Notes under the pieces: generated by a model | Databases searched by the model: none | What the model saw: only the letters and a program-made list of their open reading frames with translations | Told to the model about the DNA's origin: nothing | Program-made: the position numbers and the translations under genes | Origin: Thermopolyspora sp040678635 | GTDB lineage: Bacteria > Actinomycetota > Actinomycetes > Streptosporangiales > Streptosporangiaceae | Assembly: GCF_040678635.1 (NCBI RefSeq) | Contig: NZ_JBFATZ010000006.1 | Location: 186,001-250,000 of the forward strand | Direction: 5' to 3' | DNA: 64,000 bases | In this document: positions 1-7,976 of the stretch, piece by piece | Position numbering within the stretch: the first letter of the stretch is position 1 | How the letters are laid out: every line of letters begins with the position of its first letter

Positions 1-68
1 CGAGCCGACACGTCCACCTCCCGGACGCCGGCCTCCCGCAGCGCCCGCGCCAGCTCGTCGGCCTTCAG
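1..68 (-). CDS. Possible partial CDS running off the left edge
   Basis: Reading leftward from position 68, an open frame continues to the window edge with GC-rich third positions and a helical, charged composition (about 22 codons, containing LARALREAGV). No ATG, GTG or TTG lies in frame; the only candidate start is CTG at 66-68, which overlaps the stop of the FmdB gene by four bases and has a GGGGA-like stretch upstream. That arrangement would fit translational coupling, but CTG starts are rare. Product unknown. Confidence 0.3.
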   Translation of the reverse strand, partial: MKADELARALREAGVREVDVSA

Positions 69-697
69 CTCGTCCCCTCTCCCCCGTGCCGGACCTCGCC
101 CAGCCGGTAACCGGTGCCCGTGGGCCTGTCGGCTCCTGCGTCCCCGGGCGCGGAGGCGGACCCGCTCGCCCCGAGGGCGTCCACCGCCGACCCACCGGCC
201 GTGGTACGGCCCGACATCCGACCCCCCGCCCCCGAACCACCGGACGCGGAACGGCCTGACATCCGACCCCCCGCCCCCGAACCACCGGACGCGGAACTGG
301 ACTCGGCAGGCCCGCCGGACGCGGCGCGATCCGCCGCAGAACCGCCCGGCAGGGGATCACCCGCGCGCAGCGGCGCGCCCTCGTACCGGCCCTCGTGGGC
401 GAGGATCGGACGGCGGTCCCCCGCCAGCTCGGGATGCCGTTCCTCCAGCCTGCGGCGCTCGTCGACGGTACGGCGCAGCTCCGCGACGTACTCGCGGTCG
501 GCGTGGTAGGTGCCGCGCCAGGTCTGCGGCATCGCCTCCGGCGGCGGCGGGACGGACGCCCGCCCGCCGATCCCGAACCGGCTCGGGATCTTCGTCGTGT
601 CCGCGCCGCACTGCGGGCAGGCGGGCAGCGGCGCGGTGAACGACTGGATCACCTCGAACCGATGTCCCCCGGCACAACGCAGGTCATAGATGGGCAC
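65..697 (-). CDS. FmdB family zinc-ribbon protein with low-complexity tail
   Basis: About 210 aa. The N-terminus (MPIYDLRC) is the hallmark of the FmdB zinc ribbon, with a CxxC knuckle (CPQC) near residue 29. GTG at 697 is chosen because it gives the canonical MPIYD start and has GAGGTG six bases upstream; a GTG nine bases earlier is possible. The rest is Gly/Ser/Ala-rich and includes a 15-residue tandem duplication (SGGSGAGGRMSGR). FmdB was named for a putative regulator of formamidase genes; the true function is unclear. It is the third gene of the lactonase-dehydrogenase operon, eleven bases after its neighbour. Confidence 0.75.
   Translation of the reverse strand: MPIYDLRCAGGHRFEVIQSFTAPLPACPQCGADTTKIPSRFGIGGRASVPPPPEAMPQTWRGTYHADREYVAELRRTVDERRRLEERHPELAGDRRPILAHEGRYEGAPLRAGDPLPGGSAADRAASGGPAESSSASGGSGAGGRMSGRSASGGSGAGGRMSGRTTAGGSAVDALGASGSASAPGDAGADRPTGTGYRLGEVRHGGEGTS
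213..302. repeat. 45-bp tandem duplication in the fmdB-like gene
   Basis: Two nearly identical 45-bp units start at 213 and 258. The length is a multiple of three, so the protein gains a 15-residue repeat (SGGSGAGGRMSGR) without losing frame. It probably arose by replication slippage in a low-complexity tail. Confidence 0.85.
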
Positions 698-707
698 GCA
701 GGTCACC

Positions 708-1991
708 TCACCAATTCTGCACGGACCGGGTCAGGATGCCCGCGGCGGTGTCCTCGTCGACGGGCCGGGGCGAGGTGGCGAGCAGCCGCTGCTGCTTCAT
801 CGTGCCCTCGACGAGGTCGGGCACGTCGGCCTCGGTGTAGCCGACCCCGCCGATGCCGTTGGGGATGCCGATGTCCCGCATCAGCCGGGTGAGCACCCCC
901 GGCAGATGCTCGCGCGGGTCGTCGGGCCGGTCCGCGCCGGGTTCGAGCAGCTCGGCGGCCCGCAGATGCCGCTCCGGCGCGGCCTCGAACGTGAACCGGA
1001 ACGCCTCGGGCGCGGTCAACGCCACCGACATGCCGTGCGGCACCAGCGGCTCGTCGTCCGGATAGCCGTCGGGGTGGAAGTCCTTCACCCGCCCGGCGAT
1101 CGGGTACGCGTTGGCGTGCGGGATGTGCACCCCGGCGTTGCCGAACCCGAGCCCGGCGAACGTCGCCGCCAGCGCCATGTCGCCCCGCGCCCGCGCGTCG
1201 TCGCCGTTGCGCACGGCGGCGCGGAAGGACGTGGCCAGCAGCGCCATCGCACGCTCGGCCCACATGTCCGACACCGGGTTCGCCCCGCAGTAGGGCACCC
1301 GCTGCTCGGCCCGCTTGCGGTCGAAGGCCGTGTACGGCCGTGCCGTGTAGCTCTCCAGCGCGTGGCACAGGATGTCCATCCCGGCCGACGCGGTCACCCC
1401 GGCGGGCTGCGTGAGCGTGAGGTCGGGATCGACGACGGCCAGCACCGGGCGCAGCCGTACGTGGCTGATGCCGGTCTTGACCTTGAGCGACAGCACGTCG
1501 AGCACGCACACGGTGGTGCTCTCCGCCCCGGTGCCGGTGGTCGTGGGCACCGCGACGAGCGGCTTGAGCGGCTGCGACGGCGCGCGTCCCCCGCCGACCG
1601 GCACGTTGACGTAGTCCATCAGCTCGCCGGGGTTGGTGGTGAGCAGGTTGACGGCCTTGGCCGTGTCGATGCTGGAGCCGCCGCCGACGGCGACGAACGC
1701 GTCCCACGGCCCGGTGGCGCGGGCGTGCTCGATCGCCTCGCGCATGCTGTCGTCGGTGGGCTCGACGTGCACGCCGTCGTACACGGCGGCCTCGATGCCG
1801 AAGGCGGCCATCTGCTCGGCGATCCGCGCCGGGTGCCCGGTGGCGGCGACCCCGGGGTCGGTGACGACGAGGGCGCGGCGCACGCCGTACTGGGCGAGGT
1901 CGTACCCGACCTCGGCGGAGGCGCCGGAGCCGAACTTCAGGGCGGGCGCGCCGTAGGTGAAGACGGACTCGCCGTTGAATTCGCTGGACAT
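708..1991 (-). CDS. Iron-containing alcohol dehydrogenase, hydroxyacid-oxoacid transhydrogenase (ADHFE1/HOT) type
   Basis: 427 aa, the usual family length. It resembles human ADHFE1 along its length: the GGGS nucleotide loop (FVAVGGGSSIDTAKA), PTTTGTGAES, the metal-binding stretch SAGMDILCHALESYT, and FAGLGFGNAGVHIPHANAYPI. HOT enzymes oxidise 4-hydroxybutyrate to succinic semialdehyde while reducing 2-oxoglutarate to D-2-hydroxyglutarate, with tightly bound nicotinamide cofactor; a conventional 4-hydroxybutyrate dehydrogenase role is the alternative. ATG at 1991 has GAGGAGG six bases upstream, overlapping the stop of the lactonase gene, so the two are probably coupled. With a lactonase upstream, it plausibly handles the hydroxyacid released by ring opening. 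Confidence 0.85.
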   Translation of the reverse strand: MSSEFNGESVFTYGAPALKFGSGASAEVGYDLAQYGVRRALVVTDPGVAATGHPARIAEQMAAFGIEAAVYDGVHVEPTDDSMREAIEHARATGPWDAFVAVGGGSSIDTAKAVNLLTTNPGELMDYVNVPVGGGRAPSQPLKPLVAVPTTTGTGAESTTVCVLDVLSLKVKTGISHVRLRPVLAVVDPDLTLTQPAGVTASAGMDILCHALESYTARPYTAFDRKRAEQRVPYCGANPVSDMWAERAMALLATSFRAAVRNGDDARARGDMALAATFAGLGFGNAGVHIPHANAYPIAGRVKDFHPDGYPDDEPLVPHGMSVALTAPEAFRFTFEAAPERHLRAAELLEPGADRPDDPREHLPGVLTRLMRDIGIPNGIGGVGYTEADVPDLVEGTMKQQRLLATSPRPVDEDTAAGILTRSVQNW

Positions 1992-2002
1992 GTGCGGCCT
2001 CC

Positions 2003-2803
2003 TCACTGATAGAAGCCGTCGGGCGCACGCCGCATGGCCCGGAGTTGCTCGGCGTCGTGTCCGAAGACCACGGTGGCGTCGCTTCGCTCGGCGATCGATC
2101 GGATCTTCTCCACCGAGGCGTACCAGGCGGCCAGGTCGTTGACGATCGCGGCCGGGGTCGCGGGCGGGCCGTAGGAGTCCCCCATGTACACGGCGTCCGA
2201 CGTGAAGATCATGGTGCCGGTCTCGGGCAGGTCCACCCGCATCGCCATCGTGCCGGGCGTGTGGCCCGGGGCCTCGATGAGCGTGACGCCCGGCAGCGGC
2301 TCGGTGTCGCCGGACACGGTCTCGAACTCCAGCCCCTCGTAGTCGGCCTTGAGATGTGCTCCGGAGAAGGCGCCCGGAAACCCGAAGGCGAACTCCTTCT
2401 CCTTGTCGTTGCAGATCAGCTTCGCCCCGGTCCCGGCGAACATCCGCGCATTGCCAGCATGATCGAAGTGCAGGTGCGACAGCACCACATAGTCAAGATC
2501 CTCCGGCCGTACGCCGAGCCGCCCCAATTGCGCGTCGAGGTACTGCTCCTCGGTGACCTGGTCGTACGGGAAGAACTCCTGCAATCCGGTGGGAACCCAC
2601 CGCGTCTCCCAGTCCCGGGGACAGCTCGTGTCCCACAGCAGCGTCCCCTCCGCGGTCTCCACGAGCACGGCGTGCGTGGTGCACGGATACCACTCGACCG
2701 GCCGGTCCTTGTCGGCCCTGGACCGGATGCTCCGTCCGGGCTTGAGTAACAGCCACGTCAGATCGCAGCTCATCGCTCCGCAGTCGAGCACATGCAGTTT
2801 CAT
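2003..2803 (-). CDS. MBL-fold N-acyl homoserine lactonase-like hydrolase
   Basis: 266 aa with the metallo-beta-lactamase signature HLHFDH near residue 110, a later zinc-ligand stretch (EAPGHTPGTM), an aspartate in FTSDAVY and the C-terminal FGHD. This is the layout of the AttM/BlcC/AiiA branch, dinuclear-zinc enzymes that hydrolyse lactone rings. ATG at 2803 is preferred because GGAGG lies five bases upstream; the GTG six bases earlier would overlap that site. First gene of a leftward operon with the HOT-like dehydrogenase and FmdB protein. The substrate could be an acyl-homoserine lactone, gamma-butyrolactone or another lactone; the neighbour favours a 4-hydroxybutyrate-yielding one. Confidence 0.85.
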   Translation of the reverse strand: MKLHVLDCGAMSCDLTWLLLKPGRSIRSRADKDRPVEWYPCTTHAVLVETAEGTLLWDTSCPRDWETRWVPTGLQEFFPYDQVTEEQYLDAQLGRLGVRPEDLDYVVLSHLHFDHAGNARMFAGTGAKLICNDKEKEFAFGFPGAFSGAHLKADYEGLEFETVSGDTEPLPGVTLIEAPGHTPGTMAMRVDLPETGTMIFTSDAVYMGDSYGPPATPAAIVNDLAAWYASVEKIRSIAERSDATVVFGHDAEQLRAMRRAPDGFYQ

Positions 2804-3111
2804 GCGCACCTCCGGCGATCGGCAAAACAGGACTGTCCCTTATGAGGGTCCTTATCCCGAACGTGTCACGCCGACCCTCACCCGTCCACCGCCGGCCGAT
2901 CCCGCCCGCTCACCGCGCCCGCGGCCTCGCGCCGCACACCGCAGACGTGGCGTGCCATCGAAACCGCTGCCCGCGAATCGCCCACCGCCGCACGGAACCG
3001 GCAGATGGAAACGATGGTTGTGGGCGAGGCCGTGAAGTTCCTTGACAGGATTATGTGCAGGACGCTAAATGACCACTTAGCGATGCTTATTTATTCGGGC
3101 AAGGCGGGGCC
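2804..3111. other. Divergent intergenic region with two small palindromes
   Basis: 308 bp between the leftward lactonase operon and the rightward glnX-like gene. It holds a 9-bp palindrome GGACTGTCC at 2830-2838, 27 bp upstream of the lactonase start, and an 18-bp imperfect palindrome at 3064-3081 with GCTAA/TTAGC arms in an AT-rich patch just upstream of the glnX-like gene. Either could be an operator or promoter component. I see no convincing gene. Confidence 0.4.
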
Positions 3112-4623
3112 ATGACCCGGTCGGCGACGCCGCCGGTCGCTTCTCGTCCCGCCGCGTCCCAGTCCGGGGCCCAGTCCGCGGCTGCGTCGTCCGCTTCTTC
3201 CGTCGCGATGCCGGACCCGGCCGCGTCGTCGGCGATCGCGGCACGTGCCCGCGCCCTGCCCGGGGGCTCGCGCCGGGGCAGCGGCGTGCCGGGGCGGATC
3301 CGCCTGCTCACCGGGGTCACGATCGCCGCGCTGGCGCTGTTGTTCGCCACGCTCGCCGTCACCACGCAGAGCGCCCGGACCGGGCTTCAGGTGATCGGGC
3401 ACGACGCCGGTCCGCAGGTGCTGGCGACGGCCGGGCTGTATCACGCGCTCAGCGACATGGACGGGCAGGTCGCGCTCGTGCTACTGCTCGGGAACGAGCA
3501 CGCCGACCGGCGGCGGCAGGCGCTGGAGCGCTATGCGGCGCGGCGTACCGAGGCGGGGCGGGCGCTGCTGCGGGCGTCGGCGCTCGCCGGGGACGACGCG
3601 GCCGAGGGCCGGACGATTCAGGCGGTGCTGGACGGGCTGGGGCGTTACGAACAACTGGCCTCCCGGGCCATGCTCCTGGACGAGCAGGCCCGGCACGCCG
3701 CCGGGTCGCCGCCCGAGAACGTGCTGGAGGTGTACCGGCAGGCCACCGATCTGATGCGGGCCGAGCTGCTGCCGCAGGCGTACAACCTCACCTTGGAGAG
3801 CGGCACGATCGTGCGCCGTACGCACGACGAGGCCCGCGCCTCGATGGGCGCGGGGCGGTTCGTGGTGGCGGTCGGCTGCGTGCTCGCGCTGGGATCCCTG
3901 GTCGTGCTCCAGGGATATCTGACGCGGCGGTTCCGGCGGCTCGTCGCGCCCGCGCTGGTCGTGGCCACCGCGATCACCGCGATCTACGCCTACGCCGGGG
4001 TGGTCGTGCTCGGCCGCGAGTCGGACGCGCTGCTGACGGCCAAACGCGACGGGTTCGACTCGGTGCTCGCCCTGGCCAGGGCCCGGGCCATCAGCGGCGA
4101 CATGCACGGCGACCAGACCCGCTACCTGATCGATCCGGAGCGCGCCGACACCTACGAGCACACCTACCTGGACGCCGCCCGGGCGGTGCTCTACCTGGAG
4201 GCGGTCAACGTCCCCTCCTATCACGGGCAGGCCGCGAACGCCGCTGCCACGGCCCCGCCGCCCGGCGGATACCCGGGCCTGCTCGGCACGGCGCTGGCCC
4301 GCGGCACGCCGGAGCGGGCCGTCGAGGCGCTGCGCGTGTACGACGGCGTCCAGCGCGCCGACGCCGAGCTGCGCCGCCTGGCGGCCAGCGATCGGGACGA
4401 GGAGGCCGTCGCCGTCCGGCTGGGCGCGGTGGACGCGGCGTCCGCCGCCTACGACGACCTGCTCGGCAGGCTCGCCGAGGAGCGCCGGGCCGTGTTCCAG
4501 CGGGCGATCGCGGACGGCGAGGCGGGCATGGCCGACCTGTGGTTCCTGCTGCCCGCCTCGATGATCTCCATCGCCGTGCTGGTGGTGGCGGGCGTACGGC
4601 CGCGGCTCAACGAGTACCGCTGA
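3112..4623 (+). CDS. GlnX-like four-helix membrane sensor protein
   Basis: 503 aa. A disordered Ala/Ser/Pro-rich cytoplasmic N-terminus of about 60 residues precedes TM1 (LLTGVTIAALALLFATLAV), an extracellular helical domain, a central pair of TM helices (near residues 245-265 and 280-300), a second extracellular domain and a last TM helix near the C-terminus. This topology, plus a glutamate-type binding lipoprotein as the next gene, matches mycobacterial GlnX. In Mycobacterium tuberculosis GlnX relays binding of Asp/Glu/Asn by GlnH to the kinase PknG. No kinase gene is in this window. Assignment rests on topology and context, not on a strong motif. Confidence 0.6.
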   Translation: MTRSATPPVASRPAASQSGAQSAAASSASSVAMPDPAASSAIAARARALPGGSRRGSGVPGRIRLLTGVTIAALALLFATLAVTTQSARTGLQVIGHDAGPQVLATAGLYHALSDMDGQVALVLLLGNEHADRRRQALERYAARRTEAGRALLRASALAGDDAAEGRTIQAVLDGLGRYEQLASRAMLLDEQARHAAGSPPENVLEVYRQATDLMRAELLPQAYNLTLESGTIVRRTHDEARASMGAGRFVVAVGCVLALGSLVVLQGYLTRRFRRLVAPALVVATAITAIYAYAGVVVLGRESDALLTAKRDGFDSVLALARARAISGDMHGDQTRYLIDPERADTYEHTYLDAARAVLYLEAVNVPSYHGQAANAAATAPPPGGYPGLLGTALARGTPERAVEALRVYDGVQRADAELRRLAASDRDEEAVAVRLGAVDAASAAYDDLLGRLAEERRAVFQRAIADGEAGMADLWFLLPASMISIAVLVVAGVRPRLNEYR

Positions 4624-4641
4624 GGGCGCGAGGAGGAGGTC

Positions 4642-5469
4642 ATGCGCATCGCGACGAGGGCGGCGGCGACGCTGGCCGGGCTGGGGCTGGTCGCGGCCGT
4701 GGCCGGGGGCTGCGGCGGGGGCGCCGGGGGCGACTCGATCCTCGGGAAGGAGACGCTGACCGTGGGCGTCCGGCCCGACCTGCCGGGGCTGGGCGTGCGG
4801 AAGGCGGACGGCACGTTCGAGGGGTACGACGTGGACGTGGCCGCCTACCTGGCGGGGCGGCTCGGCGCGCGGGTGCGGTTCGTGCCCGCGCCGGCGGCCG
4901 ACCGTGAGCGGCTGCTGCTCGACGGGTCGGCCGATCTGATGCTCGCCACCTTCTCGGTGACGCAGGAGCGCAAGCGGCGGGTGGCGTTCGCGGGGCCGTA
5001 CCACATCTCCTACCAGGACATTCTGGTGCGGCCGGAGGAGAAGGACATCGCGGGCGTACGCGACCTGGCCGGGCGCTCGATCTGCGCGGTCGAGGGGTCG
5101 AACGCGGCCGAGCGGGTGGTCGAGGAACGGCAGGTCGCCGCGAAACCGGTGCGGGCGCGGGACTACGACGAGTGCCTGGCGTTGCTGAAGGCGCGCACGC
5201 TCGACGCGATCACCACCGACGACGTGATCCTCGCCGGGCTCGCCCGGCGCGACGGCGGCGGCCTGCGACTGCTGAACGCGCGGTTCAACGAGCAGCGCAC
5301 GGGCGTCGGCATGCGGAAGGGCGATGTGGACGGTTGCGAGGCGCTCAACCGCGCCATCACCGACATGTACCAGGACGGCACGGCCGCCCGACTGCTGACC
5401 AAGTGGTTCGGCGGCACCGGCCTGGACCTGTCCTCCGTGCACGTCCCGCGCTTCGAGGGGTGCGAGTGA
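4642..5469 (+). CDS. GlnH-like amino-acid-binding lipoprotein
   Basis: 275 aa. A lipoprotein signal peptide ends in AVAGGC with Cys24 as lipidation site. The mature part is a family 3 solute-binding protein: TVGVRPDLPGLG at the start of lobe 1, YDVDVAAYLAGRLG, and ADLMLATFSVTQERKRRVAFAG, the ligand-pocket stretch of polar amino-acid binders. ATG at 4642 has GGAGGAGGT just upstream, 18 bases after the glnX-like stop. No ABC permease or ATPase follows, so it probably acts as a sensor or feeds the neighbouring transporter rather than a classical importer. Extra cysteines (SICAVEG, YDECLALL, DGCEALN, FEGCE) suggest extracytoplasmic disulfides. Confidence 0.75.
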   Translation: MRIATRAAATLAGLGLVAAVAGGCGGGAGGDSILGKETLTVGVRPDLPGLGVRKADGTFEGYDVDVAAYLAGRLGARVRFVPAPAADRERLLLDGSADLMLATFSVTQERKRRVAFAGPYHISYQDILVRPEEKDIAGVRDLAGRSICAVEGSNAAERVVEERQVAAKPVRARDYDECLALLKARTLDAITTDDVILAGLARRDGGGLRLLNARFNEQRTGVGMRKGDVDGCEALNRAITDMYQDGTAARLLTKWFGGTGLDLSSVHVPRFEGCE

Positions 5470-6758
5470 GGGCGGCGATCCGGGCGCGCAAGGTCGTCGT
5501 CGCCTGCGTGCTCGGCACCTCGCTGGAGTGGTACGACTTCTTCCTGTACGGCACCGCCGCCGCCCTGGTCTTCGGCCCGCTGTTCTTCCCCGCGGCCGAC
5601 CCGGCGACCGGCACCCTGCTGTCGTTCGCGACCTTCGGCGTCGGCTTCGTCGCCCGGCCGATCGGCGCGGTGCTGTTCGGCCACTTCGGCGACCAGGTGG
5701 GGCGGCGCAACGTGCTCGGCGTCACCCTGCTGGTGATGGGCCTGGCGACGTTCCTGATCGGCCTGCTGCCGACGTACGCGACCATGGGCCTGGCCGCGCC
5801 GATCCTGCTGGGCGTGCTGCGCTTCGCGCAGGGCATCAGCCTCGGCGGCCAGTGGGGCGGCGCGGTGCTCATGCTCACCGAGCACGGCCCGGCCGACCGG
5901 CGCGGCCTGTACGCGAGCCTCGCCCAGGCCGGGGTGCCCGCCGGGAACCTGCTGTCCGCGGCGCTGTTCGGCGCGGCCGGGCTGCTGCCCGGCGACGCCT
6001 TTCTCACCTGGGGCTGGCGGCTGCCGTTCCTGCTGTCGGGCCTGCTCGCCCTGGTCGGCGTGTGGGTGCTGACCGACGTCGCCGAGTCGCCGCTGTTCGC
6101 CGCCGTCCCCGACCGGGCCCGGCGGCCCCTGGTGGAGGTGCTGGTCACGCATCCCCGCGCGCTGATCTCCGCGTTCTGCGCGCGCGTCGGCGTCGACGTC
6201 GCCTACTACGTCTTCACTTTGTACGTGCTCAGCTATCTGGCCGACATGCCCGGCTCCCCCACCGGCGTCGCCCTGAACGCCCTTCTCGTCGCCTCCGCGG
6301 TGCAGCTCGCGCTCATCCCGCTGTTCGGCTCCCTGTCCGACCGCTTCGGCCGCCGCCGCGTCTACCTGGCCGGCGTCGCCGCCGCCGCGCTCTGGATCTT
6401 CGCCTTCTTCCCGCTCCTCGACACCGCCGCCACCCTCGCGATCATGCTCGCCGTCATCGTCGCCCTGATCGCCCACGCCGCCATGTACGGCCCGCAGGCC
6501 GCGTTCATCGCCGAGCGCTTCTCCACCCGCCTGCGCTACAGCGGTGCCTCGCTCGGCTACCAGGCGGCCGGCGTCGTCGGCGGCGGCCTGGCCCCGATCA
6601 TCTCCATCTTCCTGCTGGACCTCTCCGGCACCACCACCGTCATCTCCCTCTACGTCCTGCTCGCCCTCGCGGTCAGCGCCGCGGGCCTCGCCCTCGCCCC
6701 CAGGCCCGCCCCCTGGACCGTCGCCGCCGCCTCCGTTCCGATCGCCGCCGGGCCCTGA
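5466..6758 (+). CDS. MFS transporter, metabolite:H+ symporter (MHS) family
   Basis: 430 aa, about 12 TM helices. The MHS signature is clear: GTSLEWYDFFLYGTAAAL near the start, FGHFGDQVGRRN between helices 2 and 3, and FAQGISLGGQWGGAVLM in helix 4. MHS proteins (ProP, ShiA, KgtP relatives) carry compatible solutes, shikimate, citrate or 2-oxoglutarate with protons. GTG at 5466 overlaps the stop of the glnH-like gene (GTGA), so the pair is translationally coupled; longer in-frame starts would lie deep inside glnH. The coupling suggests the carried substrate is related to the ligand sensed by GlnH, for example an acidic amino acid or dicarboxylate. Confidence 0.85.
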   Translation: MRAAIRARKVVVACVLGTSLEWYDFFLYGTAAALVFGPLFFPAADPATGTLLSFATFGVGFVARPIGAVLFGHFGDQVGRRNVLGVTLLVMGLATFLIGLLPTYATMGLAAPILLGVLRFAQGISLGGQWGGAVLMLTEHGPADRRGLYASLAQAGVPAGNLLSAALFGAAGLLPGDAFLTWGWRLPFLLSGLLALVGVWVLTDVAESPLFAAVPDRARRPLVEVLVTHPRALISAFCARVGVDVAYYVFTLYVLSYLADMPGSPTGVALNALLVASAVQLALIPLFGSLSDRFGRRRVYLAGVAAAALWIFAFFPLLDTAATLAIMLAVIVALIAHAAMYGPQAAFIAERFSTRLRYSGASLGYQAAGVVGGGLAPIISIFLLDLSGTTTVISLYVLLALAVSAAGLALAPRPAPWTVAAASVPIAAGP

Positions 6759-6850
6759 CCGGATTTTTGGTGGCACTCAGGCCTTTTGTCCGACTTCGCC
6801 ATCAATGCGATTTTTTGGGTTATTCGCTTGATTTGCGGCACGAGGTCCGC

Positions 6851-7507
6851 TCACCCGGCCGAGTAGACGACCAGCGACACGGAGATGTACTGCAGCACGT
6901 AGGCGGCGAGGGTGAACGCGTGGAACACCTCGTGGTAGCCGAACCATCGGGGCGAGGGGTCCGGGCGGCGCAGGCCGTACACGACACCTCCGGCGCTGTA
7001 GAGCACGCCGCCCATGATCACCAGGGTGACGGCGGCGACCCCGGCGCCTTCGAGCAACTGCGGCAGCGCGAACACCGCCGTCCAGCCCAGGGCGATGTAG
7101 AGGGCGGTGTAGAGCCAGCGGGGCGCGTTCAGCCAGGTCATCCGGAACACCGCCCCGGCCAGGGCGCCCGCCCACACCACCACCAGGACGGCGACGCGCG
7201 CCGCCCCGTCGAGGGCGAGCAGGGCGAACGGCGTGTGCGTCCCGGCGATGATCAGATAGATGTTGGCGTGGTCGAGACGCCGGAGCACGTCGGCGATTCG
7301 CGGCGAGAGCGTTCCCCGGTGGTAGGTCGCCGAGATGCCGAACAGCAGCGCCGAGGTGAAGGCGTAGATCGCCGAGGCCAGCCGGGCCTCAAGCGTGGGG
7401 CCGAGCGCCACGAGCACCAGGCCGGCGACCAGCGTGGCGGGCAGCGCGCCCGCGTGCAGCCACCCGCGCAAACGAGGCTTGACCGGCATTTCTCCCGTCA
7501 TCGTCAT
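6851..7507 (-). CDS. trhA: TrhA/hemolysin III (PAQR family) membrane protein
   Basis: 218 aa with seven predicted TM helices. Conserved PAQR metal-site motifs are visible: ISATYHRG, RRLDHANIYLIIAGTHTPF and the C-terminal HEVFHAFT. Bacterial TrhA proteins are implicated in membrane-energetics and lipid homeostasis; haemolysis is a historical label. ATG at 7507 follows AAGGAGG by six bases. It faces the MHS gene convergently and has a conspicuous 33-bp palindrome immediately upstream, suggesting tight repression by a dimeric regulator encoded elsewhere. Confidence 0.85.
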   Translation of the reverse strand: MTMTGEMPVKPRLRGWLHAGALPATLVAGLVLVALGPTLEARLASAIYAFTSALLFGISATYHRGTLSPRIADVLRRLDHANIYLIIAGTHTPFALLALDGAARVAVLVVVWAGALAGAVFRMTWLNAPRWLYTALYIALGWTAVFALPQLLEGAGVAAVTLVIMGGVLYSAGGVVYGLRRPDPSPRWFGYHEVFHAFTLAAYVLQYISVSLVVYSAG

Positions 7508-7522
7508 CGCAGACCTCCTTCT

Positions 7523-7555
7523 ACCTACGGTAGCGTAAGTTACGGTTTCGTAGGT
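7523..7555. promoter_or_regulatory. 33-bp concentric palindrome upstream of trhA (probable operator)
   Basis: Outer arms ACCTACG (7523-7529) and CGTAGGT (7549-7555) and an inner perfect 11-bp palindrome CGTAAGTTACG (7534-7544) share the same centre, 7539. The site sits 15 bp upstream of the trhA start codon, right above its ribosome binding site. Concentric sites like this are typical of TetR-family dimers or dimer pairs. No regulator gene lies next to it. Confidence 0.7.
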
Positions 7556-7893
7556 TGTGATGCCTGCCACTTGAAGATCCACAACCGGCCGAGCCCCCGG
7601 CGTTCATTCAGGTTGAACCTTCAATCGGTTCGCGGAGCCGGTCGAGTCGGCTGAAAGTTTCATCGAGCCCCGCCCGGGACCCGCCCGCGCGCCGTCGCGT
7701 GGGTGGCCTGGACTTTTCCAGGTCGACCGGTCCGTTCCCCAGGCGGCCTTCGTCGCACTCCGCAGGTCAGCCCTCATGCGAGGCGAGGGATCAAGGGTGG
7801 CAAAGATCCGGTTTATGCCATCAAGTCGGCAAGCTGCACACATGGATCCTGTTGTGGATCTTGAGGTGAAACAACTCTTTTGTGTCGGTAGTG
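7556..7893. other. Intergenic stretch without a recognisable gene
   Basis: Between the trhA operator and the promoter of the next lipoprotein gene. Base composition drops towards AT from about 7800. A perfect 12-bp inverted repeat (AAGATCCACAAC at 7574-7585, GTTGTGGATCTT at 7851-7862) brackets much of it; this may be chance. No coding frame here has convincing third-position bias. Confidence 0.4.
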
Positions 7894-7922
7894 TTCAAAC
7901 ACCCGATTTAGTCCGATACGAT
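7894..7922 (+). promoter_or_regulatory. Candidate promoter for the binding-lipoprotein gene
   Basis: TTCAAA at 7894-7899 and TACGAT at 7917-7922 are separated by 17 bp, a fair match to a vegetative -35/-10 pair, inside an AT-rich patch about 55 bp upstream of the GTG start. Confidence 0.35.
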
Positions 7923-7976
7923 CCTTTCACTCACGGCGCTGTGAGTTATTGCACAGAACGCGGCTCTGGAGGCCTC

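Noticed and set aside
690..2009. Long open frame opposite the HOT-type dehydrogenase
   Set aside because: It mirrors the high third-position GC of the true gene, is Arg/Gly/His-rich low-complexity sequence and has no family features.
7574..7862. Perfect 12-bp inverted repeat AAGATCCACAAC/GTTGTGGATCTT bracketing an intergenic stretch
   Set aside because: A repeat of this size over 290 bp can occur by chance in a 64-kb window, and nothing recognisable lies between the arms.
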